The notes below the pieces were generated by a model. The model was not told where the DNA came from. It worked only from the letters and a program-made list of their open reading frames with translations, and did not search any database. This document shows positions 33,955-43,315 of a stretch of DNA of 64,000 nucleotides, piece by piece (position 1 is the first letter of the stretch; each line of letters opens with the position of its first letter). The translations under genes were made by a program, and so were the position numbers. Origin of the DNA: JALEFZ01 sp039820545 (lineage in GTDB: Bacteria > Bacteroidota > Bacteroidia > J057); contig JBCBPW010000021.1 in NCBI GenBank assembly GCA_039820545.1, positions 1 to 64,000 of the forward strand, given 5' to 3'.

Positions 33955-36029
33955 AGTGAGGAACCATCAGGCTGATGGGCTATTTTGATCGGTATTTGAA
34001 GGATCACCTTTGTACCCGCAGCTTCTCCCGCTTCATTATATAAATCAATGGTCTGCAAACCTGCGCCATGAACATGTCCCATGAGTTGGAGTCGCTGTGA
34101 GATGATGTCGATGGCGTGCAGACGTTCTACACGAGATTCTGAACGGTAGCTTTCGTCAGCTTTGATCTTCTTGACATAAGCCCTCCCGACGCCATCATCC
34201 TCCACAATGCACGTGAGCAAATCGGGACTTTCTTGCAGAAAGGCAATGCTCAACAATCCTCGCTCCTTAAACTGGGTGATTTTGGGATGAATCCCATGCC
34301 AGATGGCATTTTCTACAAAAGGCTGTAAGAGCATAGGAGGTAGATGAATAGAGCGAGTGGAAATATTGGGATCTACGTGGAGGTGATATTCCATTTTTCC
34401 ATTGAGACGTAGACGTTCTAGCTTGAGAAACTTCTCCAAGATCTTGATTTCCAGATCTAACGGTACCTCCTTCTTGTCCGAGATGGTCAAAACCATGTAA
34501 GCCAAGCGAGAAAAATCTACAAGGTACCTTGAGGCTTCCTTGTTTCTGTTTTGGTTGATGAGGGAATCAATCGAATTGAGGGTGTTTCCAATCATGTGAG
34601 GATTCATCTGTACTTGGAGAATCGTCAGTTGTTGTTCAAGTTTTTGACGAAGGTTCTTTGCTTTTATTCTCTGATAGGCAAGGGCAAATATGAAGAGCGC
34701 GAGTGCAATCAGTGCCCCCGCTGCCATCAGGAGTGTCCGCTGATTTTGTTGTGCAATGCGCTGGTTGAGATCCGTACGAAGCGCAAACTGATTGGCCTGA
34801 GCTAGGCTGACCTGCTCACCCACCGCGTCCAACATTTTCGCAGAAGCTTGAAATAGTTGATCGTTGACTTCTTGACCTTTACAATTAGCCCATGTTGCAC
34901 AAGCGTAGGTCCATGTATCATGGCAAAGCTGCAAGGATTTAGGATTCACTTCTTCTAGTGCAGATGCTGTGGCCTGTCGTAGGAAGTCTATGGATACCTT
35001 ATGGTAATTTTCGGCTGTTACTTGATCATCTTCTGCCCAATCTCTCGCGATTGAGTAGAGTTCTCCTAGATTGTGCAAGGATCTACTCTGGTGGTCAGAG
35101 GAAGATTGGCGTGCACGTTGGAATTGCGTTTCTGCCTTTTCGAAGTACTGTGGATCACCCGTTGTCGAATACCAATTCGTATAAAGTTCACCTAATCGAA
35201 TACTCGTCCAATTGAGTCTGGAATCAAAACGTAAAACTTCTCCTAAATGAATGGCTGTTAGATAGCTTTTTTCTGCCCGAGCAAACATCTCATTTACCCT
35301 ATTTATATCCAAGGTGTCGCTGTTTTGCCAGATGGTTTGAATGGTCATATTGAGTAAGTAGCTTCCACGGAGCCTATGAATAATGAATAAGTGTTGGCTA
35401 TCCTGAATGTGGGCAAAGGCTGCTTCGGCAAGGTCAAGTTCGTCCGCAATTTCACGGACAGATACCGATTCGTACCTCGGATGTTTCATCTTTGCTAAAG
35501 CGCGTACGCGATGCATATGTCCCTTCATTTCATATGCCGAAGTAGTGCCATGAAGAATAGGCAGTTGATGCTCAAGTTGCTCAAAAAGCGTATATACCCT
35601 GGAAGTATCTGCGTCATGTAGCAGGGCAAATTCAAGAATGAGCAGTCGCAGCCTGACCTCCCAATCGGGTATATGGAGTTCCTCAAATAGGGAGAGGCTA
35701 TATTCAGCATATTTTAGACCATTGATGCCTTGAAAAGAAGCGTAACTTTCTGTTTCATACTGGTTGAGTGCGTACCAATAACAAACTTCAGCTAGCACCT
35801 GCTTATTTCCACTTTGGGTAGCTTGTTCCATTGTTTCCAGTGCCAATTCAGAAGATGCTTTCACGTCCTGAATTCGTAGCCGCTTGATCTCTTCCAATTG
35901 GGACTGGTAGGTATCCATTTCATAGATATATAAATAGGAAACACCTCCTAGAATCAAGAATATTCCCCCTACAAAAATGATAGGGACTATGTAAGTGCTT
36001 TTCTGCATGAACGTTAAGATATTCCTCAT
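33951..36029 (-). CDS. LytS-type sensor histidine kinase with helical sensor region
   Basis: A 692-residue kinase with a membrane segment at about 14-36 and a roughly 390-residue extracytoplasmic, TPR-like helical region (repeated AExSYLTAIHLGE and AETQFQRARQ patterns). A second membrane segment lies near 430-452 (MAAGALIALALFIFALAY). Then follow a His_kinase domain with His478 in VQMNPHMIGNTLNS (the usual F-L-F-N is M-I-G-N) and a C-terminal HATPase with PFVENAIWHGI and EDDGVG. It overlaps the response regulator by four bases. The TPR-like sensor suggests protein binding rather than small-ligand sensing; that is inference. Confidence 0.9.
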   Translation of the reverse strand: MRNILTFMQKSTYIVPIIFVGGIFLILGGVSYLYIYEMDTYQSQLEEIKRLRIQDVKASSELALETMEQATQSGNKQVLAEVCYWYALNQYETESYASFQGINGLKYAEYSLSLFEELHIPDWEVRLRLLILEFALLHDADTSRVYTLFEQLEHQLPILHGTTSAYEMKGHMHRVRALAKMKHPRYESVSVREIADELDLAEAAFAHIQDSQHLFIIHRLRGSYLLNMTIQTIWQNSDTLDINRVNEMFARAEKSYLTAIHLGEVLRFDSRLNWTSIRLGELYTNWYSTTGDPQYFEKAETQFQRARQSSSDHQSRSLHNLGELYSIARDWAEDDQVTAENYHKVSIDFLRQATASALEEVNPKSLQLCHDTWTYACATWANCKGQEVNDQLFQASAKMLDAVGEQVSLAQANQFALRTDLNQRIAQQNQRTLLMAAGALIALALFIFALAYQRIKAKNLRQKLEQQLTILQVQMNPHMIGNTLNSIDSLINQNRNKEASRYLVDFSRLAYMVLTISDKKEVPLDLEIKILEKFLKLERLRLNGKMEYHLHVDPNISTRSIHLPPMLLQPFVENAIWHGIHPKITQFKERGLLSIAFLQESPDLLTCIVEDDGVGRAYVKKIKADESYRSESRVERLHAIDIISQRLQLMGHVHGAGLQTIDLYNEAGEAAGTKVILQIPIKIAHQPDGSSL

Positions 36030-36377
36030 GTCTCTCCCTGATGGTTTTGGACGACTGAAAAAAGGCTAAGCGGTGTTTTTGAGTGATTCTCAGGAGCTAC
36101 CTCTTTTTTTAGAATGTCTTGCCCCTTCTGACGCCTATCTGATGTGAATTCAAAAATGAGTCTCGGTTTCGATCTGAAGGGGCAAGACTTTGGAAAATAA
36201 ATACTTAAGTAGACAGACGGATATGAGATTTCATCTCAGCTATACTGCTTTAGTTCCTTCCTCCTTCCCTACGGGAATGGTCGTCAGGATGATCCCGCCA
36301 TTAAAATTGCGGGACAGGCGCTTTTCATTCGAGGCTACGCCTGCTCTATTATAACTTGATTACATCTGTCCAACTAC
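36030..36377. other. Gap with three short hairpins
   Basis: A 348-base gap between the small gene at 36378 and the kinase gene, with no ORF. It holds TTCCC-TAC-GGGAA (36265-36277), TCCCGC/GCGGGA (36293-36298 with 36309-36314) and CAGGCG/CGCCTG (36315-36320 with 36338-36343). The last two lie back to back. They may end the small gene's transcript or be a palindromic repeat. No TAnnTTTG element was found in the kinase direction. Confidence 0.5.
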
Positions 36378-36695
36378 TTAATAGGATTTTACGTTATCTG
36401 GTCTTCGTCCTGTCTCATCTGCGGGTCTCAACCGAACTTTTCTGACCACTTCTTTCGATACATTCGTCATCTCAGTCAGCGTAGCCTGGATTTCACTCTG
36501 CGCGTCAGGGATCATTTCCTTAACTTCCACAATGGTTGTTTCTATTGCCTCGAGCTCTTCCTCACTGAACTTTTCGTCATTGAGGTAGCGATTCAAAAAG
36601 CCAACCAACTTGTCAACTTTTTCCCTCAAAGCACCCGTGAGAGAAGCGGCAAATTCTTGATAGTTTAATAGTAAAGTATGCGTTAATTCAGGCAT
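36378..36695 (-). CDS. Small helical protein, MPEL-type (B)
   Basis: A 105-residue protein with no recognised family, no signal peptide, strongly helical and charged (LREKVDKLVGFLNRYL, EEELEAIETTIVEVKEMI), with a basic tail (RLRPADETGRRPDNVKSY). Its first four residues and start-codon context equal those of the small gene at 30198-30497, although the rest has diverged. It lies upstream of the kinase/regulator/caspase genes and downstream of the CHAT pair, all on the minus strand. It could be an adaptor or a death-fold-like partner of the proteases, but nothing in the sequence proves this. Confidence 0.6.
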   Translation of the reverse strand: MPELTHTLLLNYQEFAASLTGALREKVDKLVGFLNRYLNDEKFSEEELEAIETTIVEVKEMIPDAQSEIQATLTEMTNVSKEVVRKVRLRPADETGRRPDNVKSY

Positions 36696-37018
36696 AACAG
36701 TGGGGATTAAAAATGGGATGTATAATAACAGAAATGAAGATCCTGATATCTGGAAATAAATCCATTGGGAGGATCACGCTTCTATGTCAAAAGGATTGTA
36801 TAACATCAATGATGATACAATTAAGGTAGGAAAATGGCACTGAGGGTACAAGTAAGACGATGTAAAGACAGTTTTTACATGTGTAAAAGCATCTTTTTTC
36901 TAGGTAAGGGCTAAATGGAGTATAGCCAGGATCAGTCTTTGGTGCATCTGCGAAAAGTCTCACATGCAGCGTATCTATGTTTCTTCTGATAGAAGAAAAT
37001 GGGATGCTACAATAGCAA
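36696..37018. other. Gap with overlapping hairpins
   Basis: A 323-base gap with no ORF. ATGTAAA/TTTACAT (36860-36866 with 36874-36880) and TTTTACA/TGTAAAA (36873-36879 with 36882-36888) share an arm and are mutually exclusive. TTTCTTCT-GAT-AGAAGAAA (36980-36998) lies 21 bases after the stop of the gene at 37019 and may end its transcript. Confidence 0.4.
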
Positions 37019-37582
37019 TTACTCTTGTAGGTTGAATGCCTCTCCTACTTTCAAGCGCAAAAGGTTATCACCAAAATATACAGGAACAATCTCCCCTTTT
37101 TTGGTGCCAGGGATACAGCCACTGGCTTGTGTATCGCATCCTACAGGGAAGGTAATGAATCCTCCAGGCCCCGTCTCTGTTCGATACTGTCGATTGTCGA
37201 TAATGGCGAGTACTTTCAGACCTGCTTCATGACCATATCTCCCTTGCCACTCAAGGCAGTTTCTCACATTGAGTTGCATCACAAGTCCAGAAATGACCCA
37301 CTGGTCAACCTTGAGGGTTTTTTTACGGAGGAAGAAGCATCTGTGCTGGAAGTAGAGATAGATTTGCTGATTCATGGAGATCCCATCTACTGTGAGTGCA
37401 AATTGTCCTAAACTATTGGTGCTAAGAGGCCAAGTAATAGTATTCCCGTCTGCCTCAATTCCAATTTTCACTCCTGCTAGGGGCTGGTTATGGTCATCGT
37501 AGACTGTCCCTGATATTTTTACTTCATATTGAGCCATACCCCATAGAGGGATGAGTAATAGGAAAAAGATGAGAGGTTTCAT
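37019..37582 (-). CDS. Secreted protein with carboxypeptidase-regulatory-like domain
   Basis: The 187-residue protein has a signal peptide (1-18, LWGMAQ) and a CarboxypepD_reg-like beta-sandwich (VKISGTVYDDHNQPLAGVKIGI). A C-terminal part follows with WQGRYGHEAGLKVLAIID and a Cys pair (CDTQASGC). Both parts line up with the extracytoplasmic region of the CHAT protein encoded 36 bases upstream (ISGIVRNVDHRPLSNVEVHI; WQGTYGTEAGVAVIATIG), so it is a partial duplicate of it without the protease and membrane anchor. The two genes are probably one transcript. A role as a soluble partner or sensor is inference. Confidence 0.7.
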   Translation of the reverse strand: MKPLIFFLLLIPLWGMAQYEVKISGTVYDDHNQPLAGVKIGIEADGNTITWPLSTNSLGQFALTVDGISMNQQIYLYFQHRCFFLRKKTLKVDQWVISGLVMQLNVRNCLEWQGRYGHEAGLKVLAIIDNRQYRTETGPGGFITFPVGCDTQASGCIPGTKKGEIVPVYFGDNLLRLKVGEAFNLQE

Positions 37583-37618
37583 AAAGTAGGTTATTGGATG
37601 AATGAAAGATAGAGGCTC

Positions 37619-38914
37619 TTATTGGAAGTAGATGGTCTGGCCGATTTTGATGTTGTGCGTTTCAATGAAAGAACCTTTACGGAATTCAATCCTTGCAACT
37701 ACATCCTTATATCTTCGCGGGATGCTTTGCAAGAGAAAATAGCCACTGCTATCTGTGACAGCTTGAAATTTTTTCCCTCCGATAGTAGCGATGACTGCCA
37801 CTCCGGCCTCGGTTCCATACGTACCCTGCCAGCTCATCTTGGGCGAGAGCATTAGCTCCGCTTCCATTTGGAAATTCAAGGTATCTCCTGTCCATGATTC
37901 AAAAAGGCAGTGTTCTTCAAAAGTCTTATACTGTTCCTTTTTTAGGGTGATTCTGGCGATTTGATAGTTCATTTCCTTGTCAAAGAGAAGGTGAAATCCT
38001 CCTTTAGAATCGGTTGTCAAGGAGGTGTCTCGCTTGCCATCCAGGAGGATATGGACCTCTACGTTGGACAAAGGACGATGATCCACGTTTCGAACAATAC
38101 CTGAAATCCTATCCATTGGCGTGTAAGGGGTATGGTAAGCGCTCTTCTTGTTTTGAACCGATGCAATCCACTGATACATCATTCCCGAAACACCGACAAT
38201 AAAGGCGAAAGCTGCCAAAACGAAAATGAATTTCCATGGGATCGGTCGATAGATCTTCCAGTTGATACCTGATGGATCTTGCTTGCGCCAGTAAAGCGCC
38301 CAGGGCATAGTAGATTGTGGACTGTCTGATATTACTTTTCTCGCGATTGCATGATCTCCCCTATGAGGGCCTATCTCTTCATCTAGTGTACTGGCCGTAG
38401 ACAACTCGAAAGCTTCTTTGACACTTTTATTTCCCTTTCGATGACCCCAGGCAAAGTAAAAGTTTTTTGCAATCTGAATGGCATGGGCATCATTGACCTT
38501 TCTTGAGGTAGCAATGACAGCGGGAACTCCCTTATCTAATAGTTCATCTGTAAAACCCTGTGTTGCACAGCCATTTAAGAATACGAGTTTCAGGTTTTTG
38601 AAATGACTCAAAGTGTTGGCGAACTGACGAGCCGTCAATTTGTGATACAGCGAGCCTGGCCTGTCTTGCAAACTGATGCGATCAGCGCTTGCATGACCTG
38701 CATAGTGGATGAGGGCTACTCTATCTTGAAAAGGGATCAGCTTTTGAAGAAGATCCCCAAAAGAGGTCTCCTCAATCACTTCTATTTGTATACGATGGTC
38801 TTCCTTAGCATCTGCAAGTGCAGATTCTATCACACTTCTTTCTTCCTTCAAGTCCAGCAACTCATCAGGTCGCTCATTGGCAAATGCCAAGAAAAATATG
38901 GGCGTACGAGCCAT
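37619..38914 (-). CDS. CHAT-domain protease with membrane segment and regulatory-like extracytoplasmic domain
   Basis: A 431-residue protein. Residues 1-205 are a CHAT (caspase-HetF-associated with TPR) protease domain: LALIH-type strand then catalytic His74 (HYAGHAS), catalytic Cys116 (VFLNGCATQGF), and GVPAVIATSRKVNDAHAIQIAKNFY. A membrane segment follows at about 228-246, then a CarboxypepD_reg-like sandwich (268-310) and a C-terminal domain (about 350-431) like the secreted gene downstream. The protease would lie in the cytoplasm and the sandwich outside, so an outside signal could switch an inside protease. A TAnnTTTG element lies 81 bases upstream. Confidence 0.85.
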   Translation of the reverse strand: MARTPIFFLAFANERPDELLDLKEERSVIESALADAKEDHRIQIEVIEETSFGDLLQKLIPFQDRVALIHYAGHASADRISLQDRPGSLYHKLTARQFANTLSHFKNLKLVFLNGCATQGFTDELLDKGVPAVIATSRKVNDAHAIQIAKNFYFAWGHRKGNKSVKEAFELSTASTLDEEIGPHRGDHAIARKVISDSPQSTMPWALYWRKQDPSGINWKIYRPIPWKFIFVLAAFAFIVGVSGMMYQWIASVQNKKSAYHTPYTPMDRISGIVRNVDHRPLSNVEVHILLDGKRDTSLTTDSKGGFHLLFDKEMNYQIARITLKKEQYKTFEEHCLFESWTGDTLNFQMEAELMLSPKMSWQGTYGTEAGVAVIATIGGKKFQAVTDSSGYFLLQSIPRRYKDVVARIEFRKGSFIETHNIKIGQTIYFQ

Positions 38915-39708
38915 GACGTGTAGATGTTAATTAAAACAACAAGGGAAGGAAAAACACGAAGGATGAGTGCTGTTGATTGAAGAAAAAGATCAACCAAATA
39001 TAGCTCCTCTGTTGCACTTAATCATGCAAACGATTGAATTAGCACTTTTACATCCCTCAAGTACGACAAAATGAAAGAAAAAGATACATATCATGTCATT
39101 TTTGTCATAAATAGCTGATTTTGAGGTGTGGATGATAGCCTTTCCTGAGTAAAAAAATGAACGATCGACGACTTCCTTTTTCTAACCATCTATCTGGGAT
39201 TCACATCTATAAATCACAAGCTTTACTCGTTATAATGACCTTTCTACTTTAACCATATAATCACTTCTTTCGTCTTTTCGTAGATTGTGAGTAGCAATTT
39301 TGCAATTATCTGTCACAGAGAGAGATTCTTTTTCCTCTAAAGCAGGAAACCTTAGGTGTTCCATAAGAAGTTAGATATTGAGAGGTGGATTTTGGGGTTA
39401 ATATATTGATATGGAGTTGTTTATATTCATATCTGTAACCCATTTTTTCCTATACGCCTACTTGAAATATGATTCTGCATCTTCATATTTTTCTGTACGA
39501 GAGGTGTACATGTGGTTTTTCACCGTTACATTTTGAAAGTCTGGCGCATATTATATTACGGAGGGATCATTTACACCCCCTTTGTGCTACTTTCTAATCG
39601 TTCATATTTGCTTTTCAATCAGTTTGTGCAATTCACGTTGTGCAAGTCCTTCCTGTACCTATCCTGTCAAGAAGGCTTGTACTAGATACCCATATTAAAT
39701 CTTTCATC
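38915..39708. other. Long divergent intergenic region
   Basis: 794 AT-rich bases between the CHAT gene and the 1044-residue protein gene. Apart from the CHAT promoter element I see no ORF, repeat or RNA gene. TACATTTTG near 39525 is one base longer than the Bacteroidota -7 consensus and is the only candidate in the rightward direction. Confidence 0.4.
38995..39030 (-). promoter_or_regulatory. Bacteroidota-type promoter of the CHAT gene
   Basis: On the minus strand TATATTTG (38995-39002) matches TAnnTTTG exactly, with TTTG (39027-39030) 24 bases upstream. This spacing is slightly longer than the usual 17-23. It predicts a leader of about 75 bases before the CHAT ATG. Confidence 0.5.
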
Positions 39709-42700
39709 ATGAAGCGAAAAATCAGGTATTTTTTTCAGCGTCTTTGGGCCTTTTTCTTCGGCTCATCAGGAGGGGGAGGCATCGGAACTAAGGGAGACAC
39801 CTTTAAACCCGAAGAGATCATGTCTGTGGGAGAAGGGAAGGAAGGAGATGAGATCGAAGCCAAAGCCATCTCTGCAAATACCCTTAAACAAGTCATCACC
39901 CACTGGGCAAGTTCTGTGGGGAACATCCTATTTGATGATCAGGGTACGGGCATTTTTTTTACTGAAAATGGAGGGATCAAAAGGATCAGATTTGATATTA
40001 AAAATCAGACGATTTTCAGTTATCAGGTTGACCCCAACGATCAAGTAAATCTGTCATTTTCCAATTTTGATGGTGATCCTTATTTTCTGTTTTCCCAGGA
40101 AGAGCAGAAGATTCGGATTGGGGCAGAAGACTACAGCCTAGTACTTGGTACCAGAGAACAGGTAGAGGTGGATGACATTAGAGGAGAGGTAAAATTCAAT
40201 CGTAGGGTAAGACTCACAAGCGTGCAGACTGATAGCAATCCTGTGGGAAGGGCGTTGTACGTCACCTCTAGCGGAGAGATCAGACAAGGCACTGTGGCAC
40301 TTGGTGTAGGAATTACCAATGTGAATGAGGTAAAAGAGACCCATCTGCTATCCTTTAGTAGCAGGAACAGCTATCGTGGATACCCTTCCGGCTTTCTGAG
40401 TGGCCCATTTACGGATAGAGAACTGCGGATTTTCATTGATCCACGTGCGCAACCTGGGAATATAGAGGTTGTGAGATATCGTAATGCTGCGCCCCCTCAA
40501 ATCGAATTGGCTTCATCTAATGGGGTGCTTGAATTTAAAAATGATTGGAATGGCGGATGGCCTGGAGATGTGGACGTCGATCTAGTATTCTCTTTAAGAG
40601 CAGCAGGCAATGGGGCATTTTTCGTGGATGCCCAGTATGAGCGTGTGACAAGTCCTAGACACCAGGGACCCGAAGTGGACAATCTTCGATTTTCTGAAGA
40701 CCCTATTCTTTCCTCTGGTACGGGGCTCATCTTGCGATATGATTACAGGGGAACCTTCCCAGAGAAAGCAGGAGGGAGTCGGCAAGTCTGGGAATACTCC
40801 GACGGAGCAGTATGGAGAACCCTCAATATCGAGGCTGATGGTACTTACAGCATCCCTGATCCTTCGACTCAGCAAATTCGTGTCACCATAACTCCCGAAA
40901 GTCAAGCAGGGGAAATGGGAACAGCAGTCGAAATTATTGAAAATGTGATAAGAGAAGAGCAACCTGCTCGTTGGTCCAACTTACAGAATATGGACATCGT
41001 AGGGACTGGCCTCAAGTCTAGTTCCAATAACAATCATGTATATGATGCAGGTGCCTTCTCGGTAGAGAAGTTGTCAGACGGTGCTATGGGATACTTTGAG
41101 TGGGAATCTCCTGCTTTGGTGGATGCATCTGTAGGCCTATCTGCACCAGGTCGGATAGGGGACTACAATGAGGCAGATGATCCTGAGTTTCAGATTCGTC
41201 TCAATGAAGGTGGGAATATCCAGCATTGGGGACCTGGGGGAATCTTTGAGAGAAGTATTGGAAGTTATCAGGCAGGGAATCGTATCCGTCTGGGACTGGA
41301 TCAGCGAAATGGAGATTCTATTTTTGCTGTAGCCATCAATGGACGAGAGATCTACTCGAGTAGTATCCCTCGCAGAGGAGACTTTCACCTGCACATCGTG
41401 ACCAGAAGGCGAGCAACAGAAATCCAGCATGTCATCCATTCGAATGGAGGATCTCAGCTCTTTGAGCAGCCTTCACCTCCTTCGATTGATGTCCAACCAG
41501 AAGTGACTGGAGCTATTGTGGTAGGCTCTACACTGACTTGTACACCTGGTACTTGGAATGGCAGTGACACAATTCAATATACCTATCAGTGGCAGCGGAA
41601 TGGCAACATCAACATACCAGGTGCTACCCAAAACACCTATCTGCTCACGTCGGCAGATCTGAACAATAACATTCGTTGTGTCGTGACGGCTACAAATGCT
41701 GAGGGCAATGCAGCTGCCTCTTCGAATCAGATCGGTCCGATCACAGCTCCAGCTCTCGGAGAACTGGTATATGCCTTGCCTTACTTTTATCAGGCGAGCC
41801 GCCAAAATGACATGCGGACAGACAGAGCGGATTATGTCAGCCCTCAACCTTTGATTGATGGTGCAGATCAAGCTACCTGGCATTTTATAGATAATCGCCA
41901 TTATTGCTCTATTGATACACGAAGAGGCAGGGCAATCATCGACTATATTCCCGCTACCACTGTAGACAACCACCTGGGGGTATTATGTCCTTGGGGAAAG
42001 TTGGGAAACGAAGCAGAAGGTACCTTGTATACTCCTCAGAATATCCTTCGAGCAGGCTTGGAAGTACAAGCACCTCCTATTTCTTCCCATCTCTCAGGTA
42101 ATACGCGTGCAGAGATTGCCTCCTCAGAGAATCATGCATTCTGGAAATCTAGCACTGAGTATCCCAATAGACGAGTCTTCTTACAAGCGATCGCGATTGC
42201 GCCTGGGACGATTTTTAGATCGACCAAAGGCCCTGCTTCAGCAGGGGACAATGATCAAATCGGACTAGTTCAGGATCATGATCGAGGTTTCGACGGATTT
42301 AAGACACCTCCTCACAAGGTCAGCCTGGACCAGAATCGCATCATCTACAAGTCAAAGATTCCAGGCAATGCAGAGCAAATCATCCTAGCTGATGCTACTG
42401 AAATCTCGGATGGCCTCAAATGGCTTGTGATGTTTAAGGATGTATATTGGTCCAAAGGCAGTGATGGATACTACAAAGTCAAAGCTTTCGTGCTAGATCC
42501 TCGAAATCCACAACCCATTTCATGGCGTACGATGGTGAATATCTCTGGAGCTTCGCTCCATGCCAACAATCCGACGAATAGAAGAGACCAGGAAGGTAAG
42601 ACACCTTTTGAACGACAGGGGATCTATGGTTGGAATCTGGGTGATCCTAATAAAACAGCTGACTTCCATGCAGATAATTTTGGTGTGGACTTTAACAATA

Positions 42701-42843
42701 AGCGATACTTCATCATGTATACGGCTCCTGATTTTGCCATTGACCTTGCGGCTCATACAGATCCTATCATGGGCAAATCTCCTCAGGCATTGACGGAAGC
42801 GGAAATCGAGATGATCATGACACCTCAATTGGTCAGAAGGTAG
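39709..42843 (+). CDS. Large multidomain protein with Ig-like domain, role unknown
   Basis: The start at MKRKIRYFFQRLW (39709) is chosen over the first ATG at 39640; the extra residues look untranslated. The 1044-residue protein has a basic-aromatic N-terminus that is not a cleavable signal. It is followed by a beta-rich region like phage tail or appendage proteins (about 20-400), a lectin/concanavalin-like stretch (about 425-580, GYFEWESPAL, IRLGLDQRNGD) and an Ig-like domain (about 590-680, VVGSTLTCTPGTWNGSDTIQYTYQWQRNG). The C-terminal roughly 350 residues contain GNTRAEIASSENHAFW, vaguely like polysaccharide lyase sandwiches. No T9SS domain is seen and there are no phage neighbours. An adhesin, a fibre protein or an enzyme all remain possible. 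Confidence 0.7.
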   Translation: MKRKIRYFFQRLWAFFFGSSGGGGIGTKGDTFKPEEIMSVGEGKEGDEIEAKAISANTLKQVITHWASSVGNILFDDQGTGIFFTENGGIKRIRFDIKNQTIFSYQVDPNDQVNLSFSNFDGDPYFLFSQEEQKIRIGAEDYSLVLGTREQVEVDDIRGEVKFNRRVRLTSVQTDSNPVGRALYVTSSGEIRQGTVALGVGITNVNEVKETHLLSFSSRNSYRGYPSGFLSGPFTDRELRIFIDPRAQPGNIEVVRYRNAAPPQIELASSNGVLEFKNDWNGGWPGDVDVDLVFSLRAAGNGAFFVDAQYERVTSPRHQGPEVDNLRFSEDPILSSGTGLILRYDYRGTFPEKAGGSRQVWEYSDGAVWRTLNIEADGTYSIPDPSTQQIRVTITPESQAGEMGTAVEIIENVIREEQPARWSNLQNMDIVGTGLKSSSNNNHVYDAGAFSVEKLSDGAMGYFEWESPALVDASVGLSAPGRIGDYNEADDPEFQIRLNEGGNIQHWGPGGIFERSIGSYQAGNRIRLGLDQRNGDSIFAVAINGREIYSSSIPRRGDFHLHIVTRRRATEIQHVIHSNGGSQLFEQPSPPSIDVQPEVTGAIVVGSTLTCTPGTWNGSDTIQYTYQWQRNGNINIPGATQNTYLLTSADLNNNIRCVVTATNAEGNAAASSNQIGPITAPALGELVYALPYFYQASRQNDMRTDRADYVSPQPLIDGADQATWHFIDNRHYCSIDTRRGRAIIDYIPATTVDNHLGVLCPWGKLGNEAEGTLYTPQNILRAGLEVQAPPISSHLSGNTRAEIASSENHAFWKSSTEYPNRRVFLQAIAIAPGTIFRSTKGPASAGDNDQIGLVQDHDRGFDGFKTPPHKVSLDQNRIIYKSKIPGNAEQIILADATEISDGLKWLVMFKDVYWSKGSDGYYKVKAFVLDPRNPQPISWRTMVNISGASLHANNPTNRRDQEGKTPFERQGIYGWNLGDPNKTADFHADNFGVDFNNKRYFIMYTAPDFAIDLAAHTDPIMGKSPQALTEAEIEMIMTPQLVRR

Positions 42844-42902
42844 CATGCACCTTATTAGGAAAGCTAGATGTGGGTGGATAAGGGAATCTTTCACCAATTG
42901 GG

Positions 42903-42937
42903 AAATGGCTGAGCACAGAATGGTGTCTCAGCCATTT
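42903..42937 (+). terminator. Hairpin terminator after the 1044-residue protein
   Basis: AAATGGCTGAG (42903-42913) and CTCAGCCATTT (42927-42937) form a perfect 11-base stem 60 bases after the stop. Only GGTTTCT follows, so it is terminator-like rather than classical. Confidence 0.55.
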
Positions 42938-43315
42938 GGTTTCTAGAAAAAACGACCAGCCCTCAGATTACTCCTTGGATACTGATCGCGTAAATATAAT
43001 GGCTAATGACAATGTGCAATGCTCATTGTCGAAATCAAGCTAAGGGAACAGAGTAGAAGATTCAATAGGAGAAAAGTAAGTAGATAGAAATAGAAAGTAA
43101 ATGGGCAAGTTTTCTGAGTAAGGGAGCGTCGTGGTGAATATTAATGACTCAATAGCATCTGGTATGTAACAAAAGCAAAGGGACACACCAAAGCATGTCC
43201 CAACGCTACCTCTATGAAAGGTCATACACCCCATCCATCCATGCGAATTTGGTAAGGAAAGGTAGTCATGATGAATCGCCTCAAGGTAGGATCAAATCTT
43301 TCTGTTTAGATGATA
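42938..43315. other. Gap between converging genes
   Basis: 378 bases without a supportable ORF. Only one further small hairpin is visible, GACAATG/CATTGTC (43008-43014 with 43024-43030). Confidence 0.4.

Noticed and set aside
41473..41973. 166-residue minus-strand ORF
   Set aside because: Antisense shadow inside the 1044-residue protein gene.
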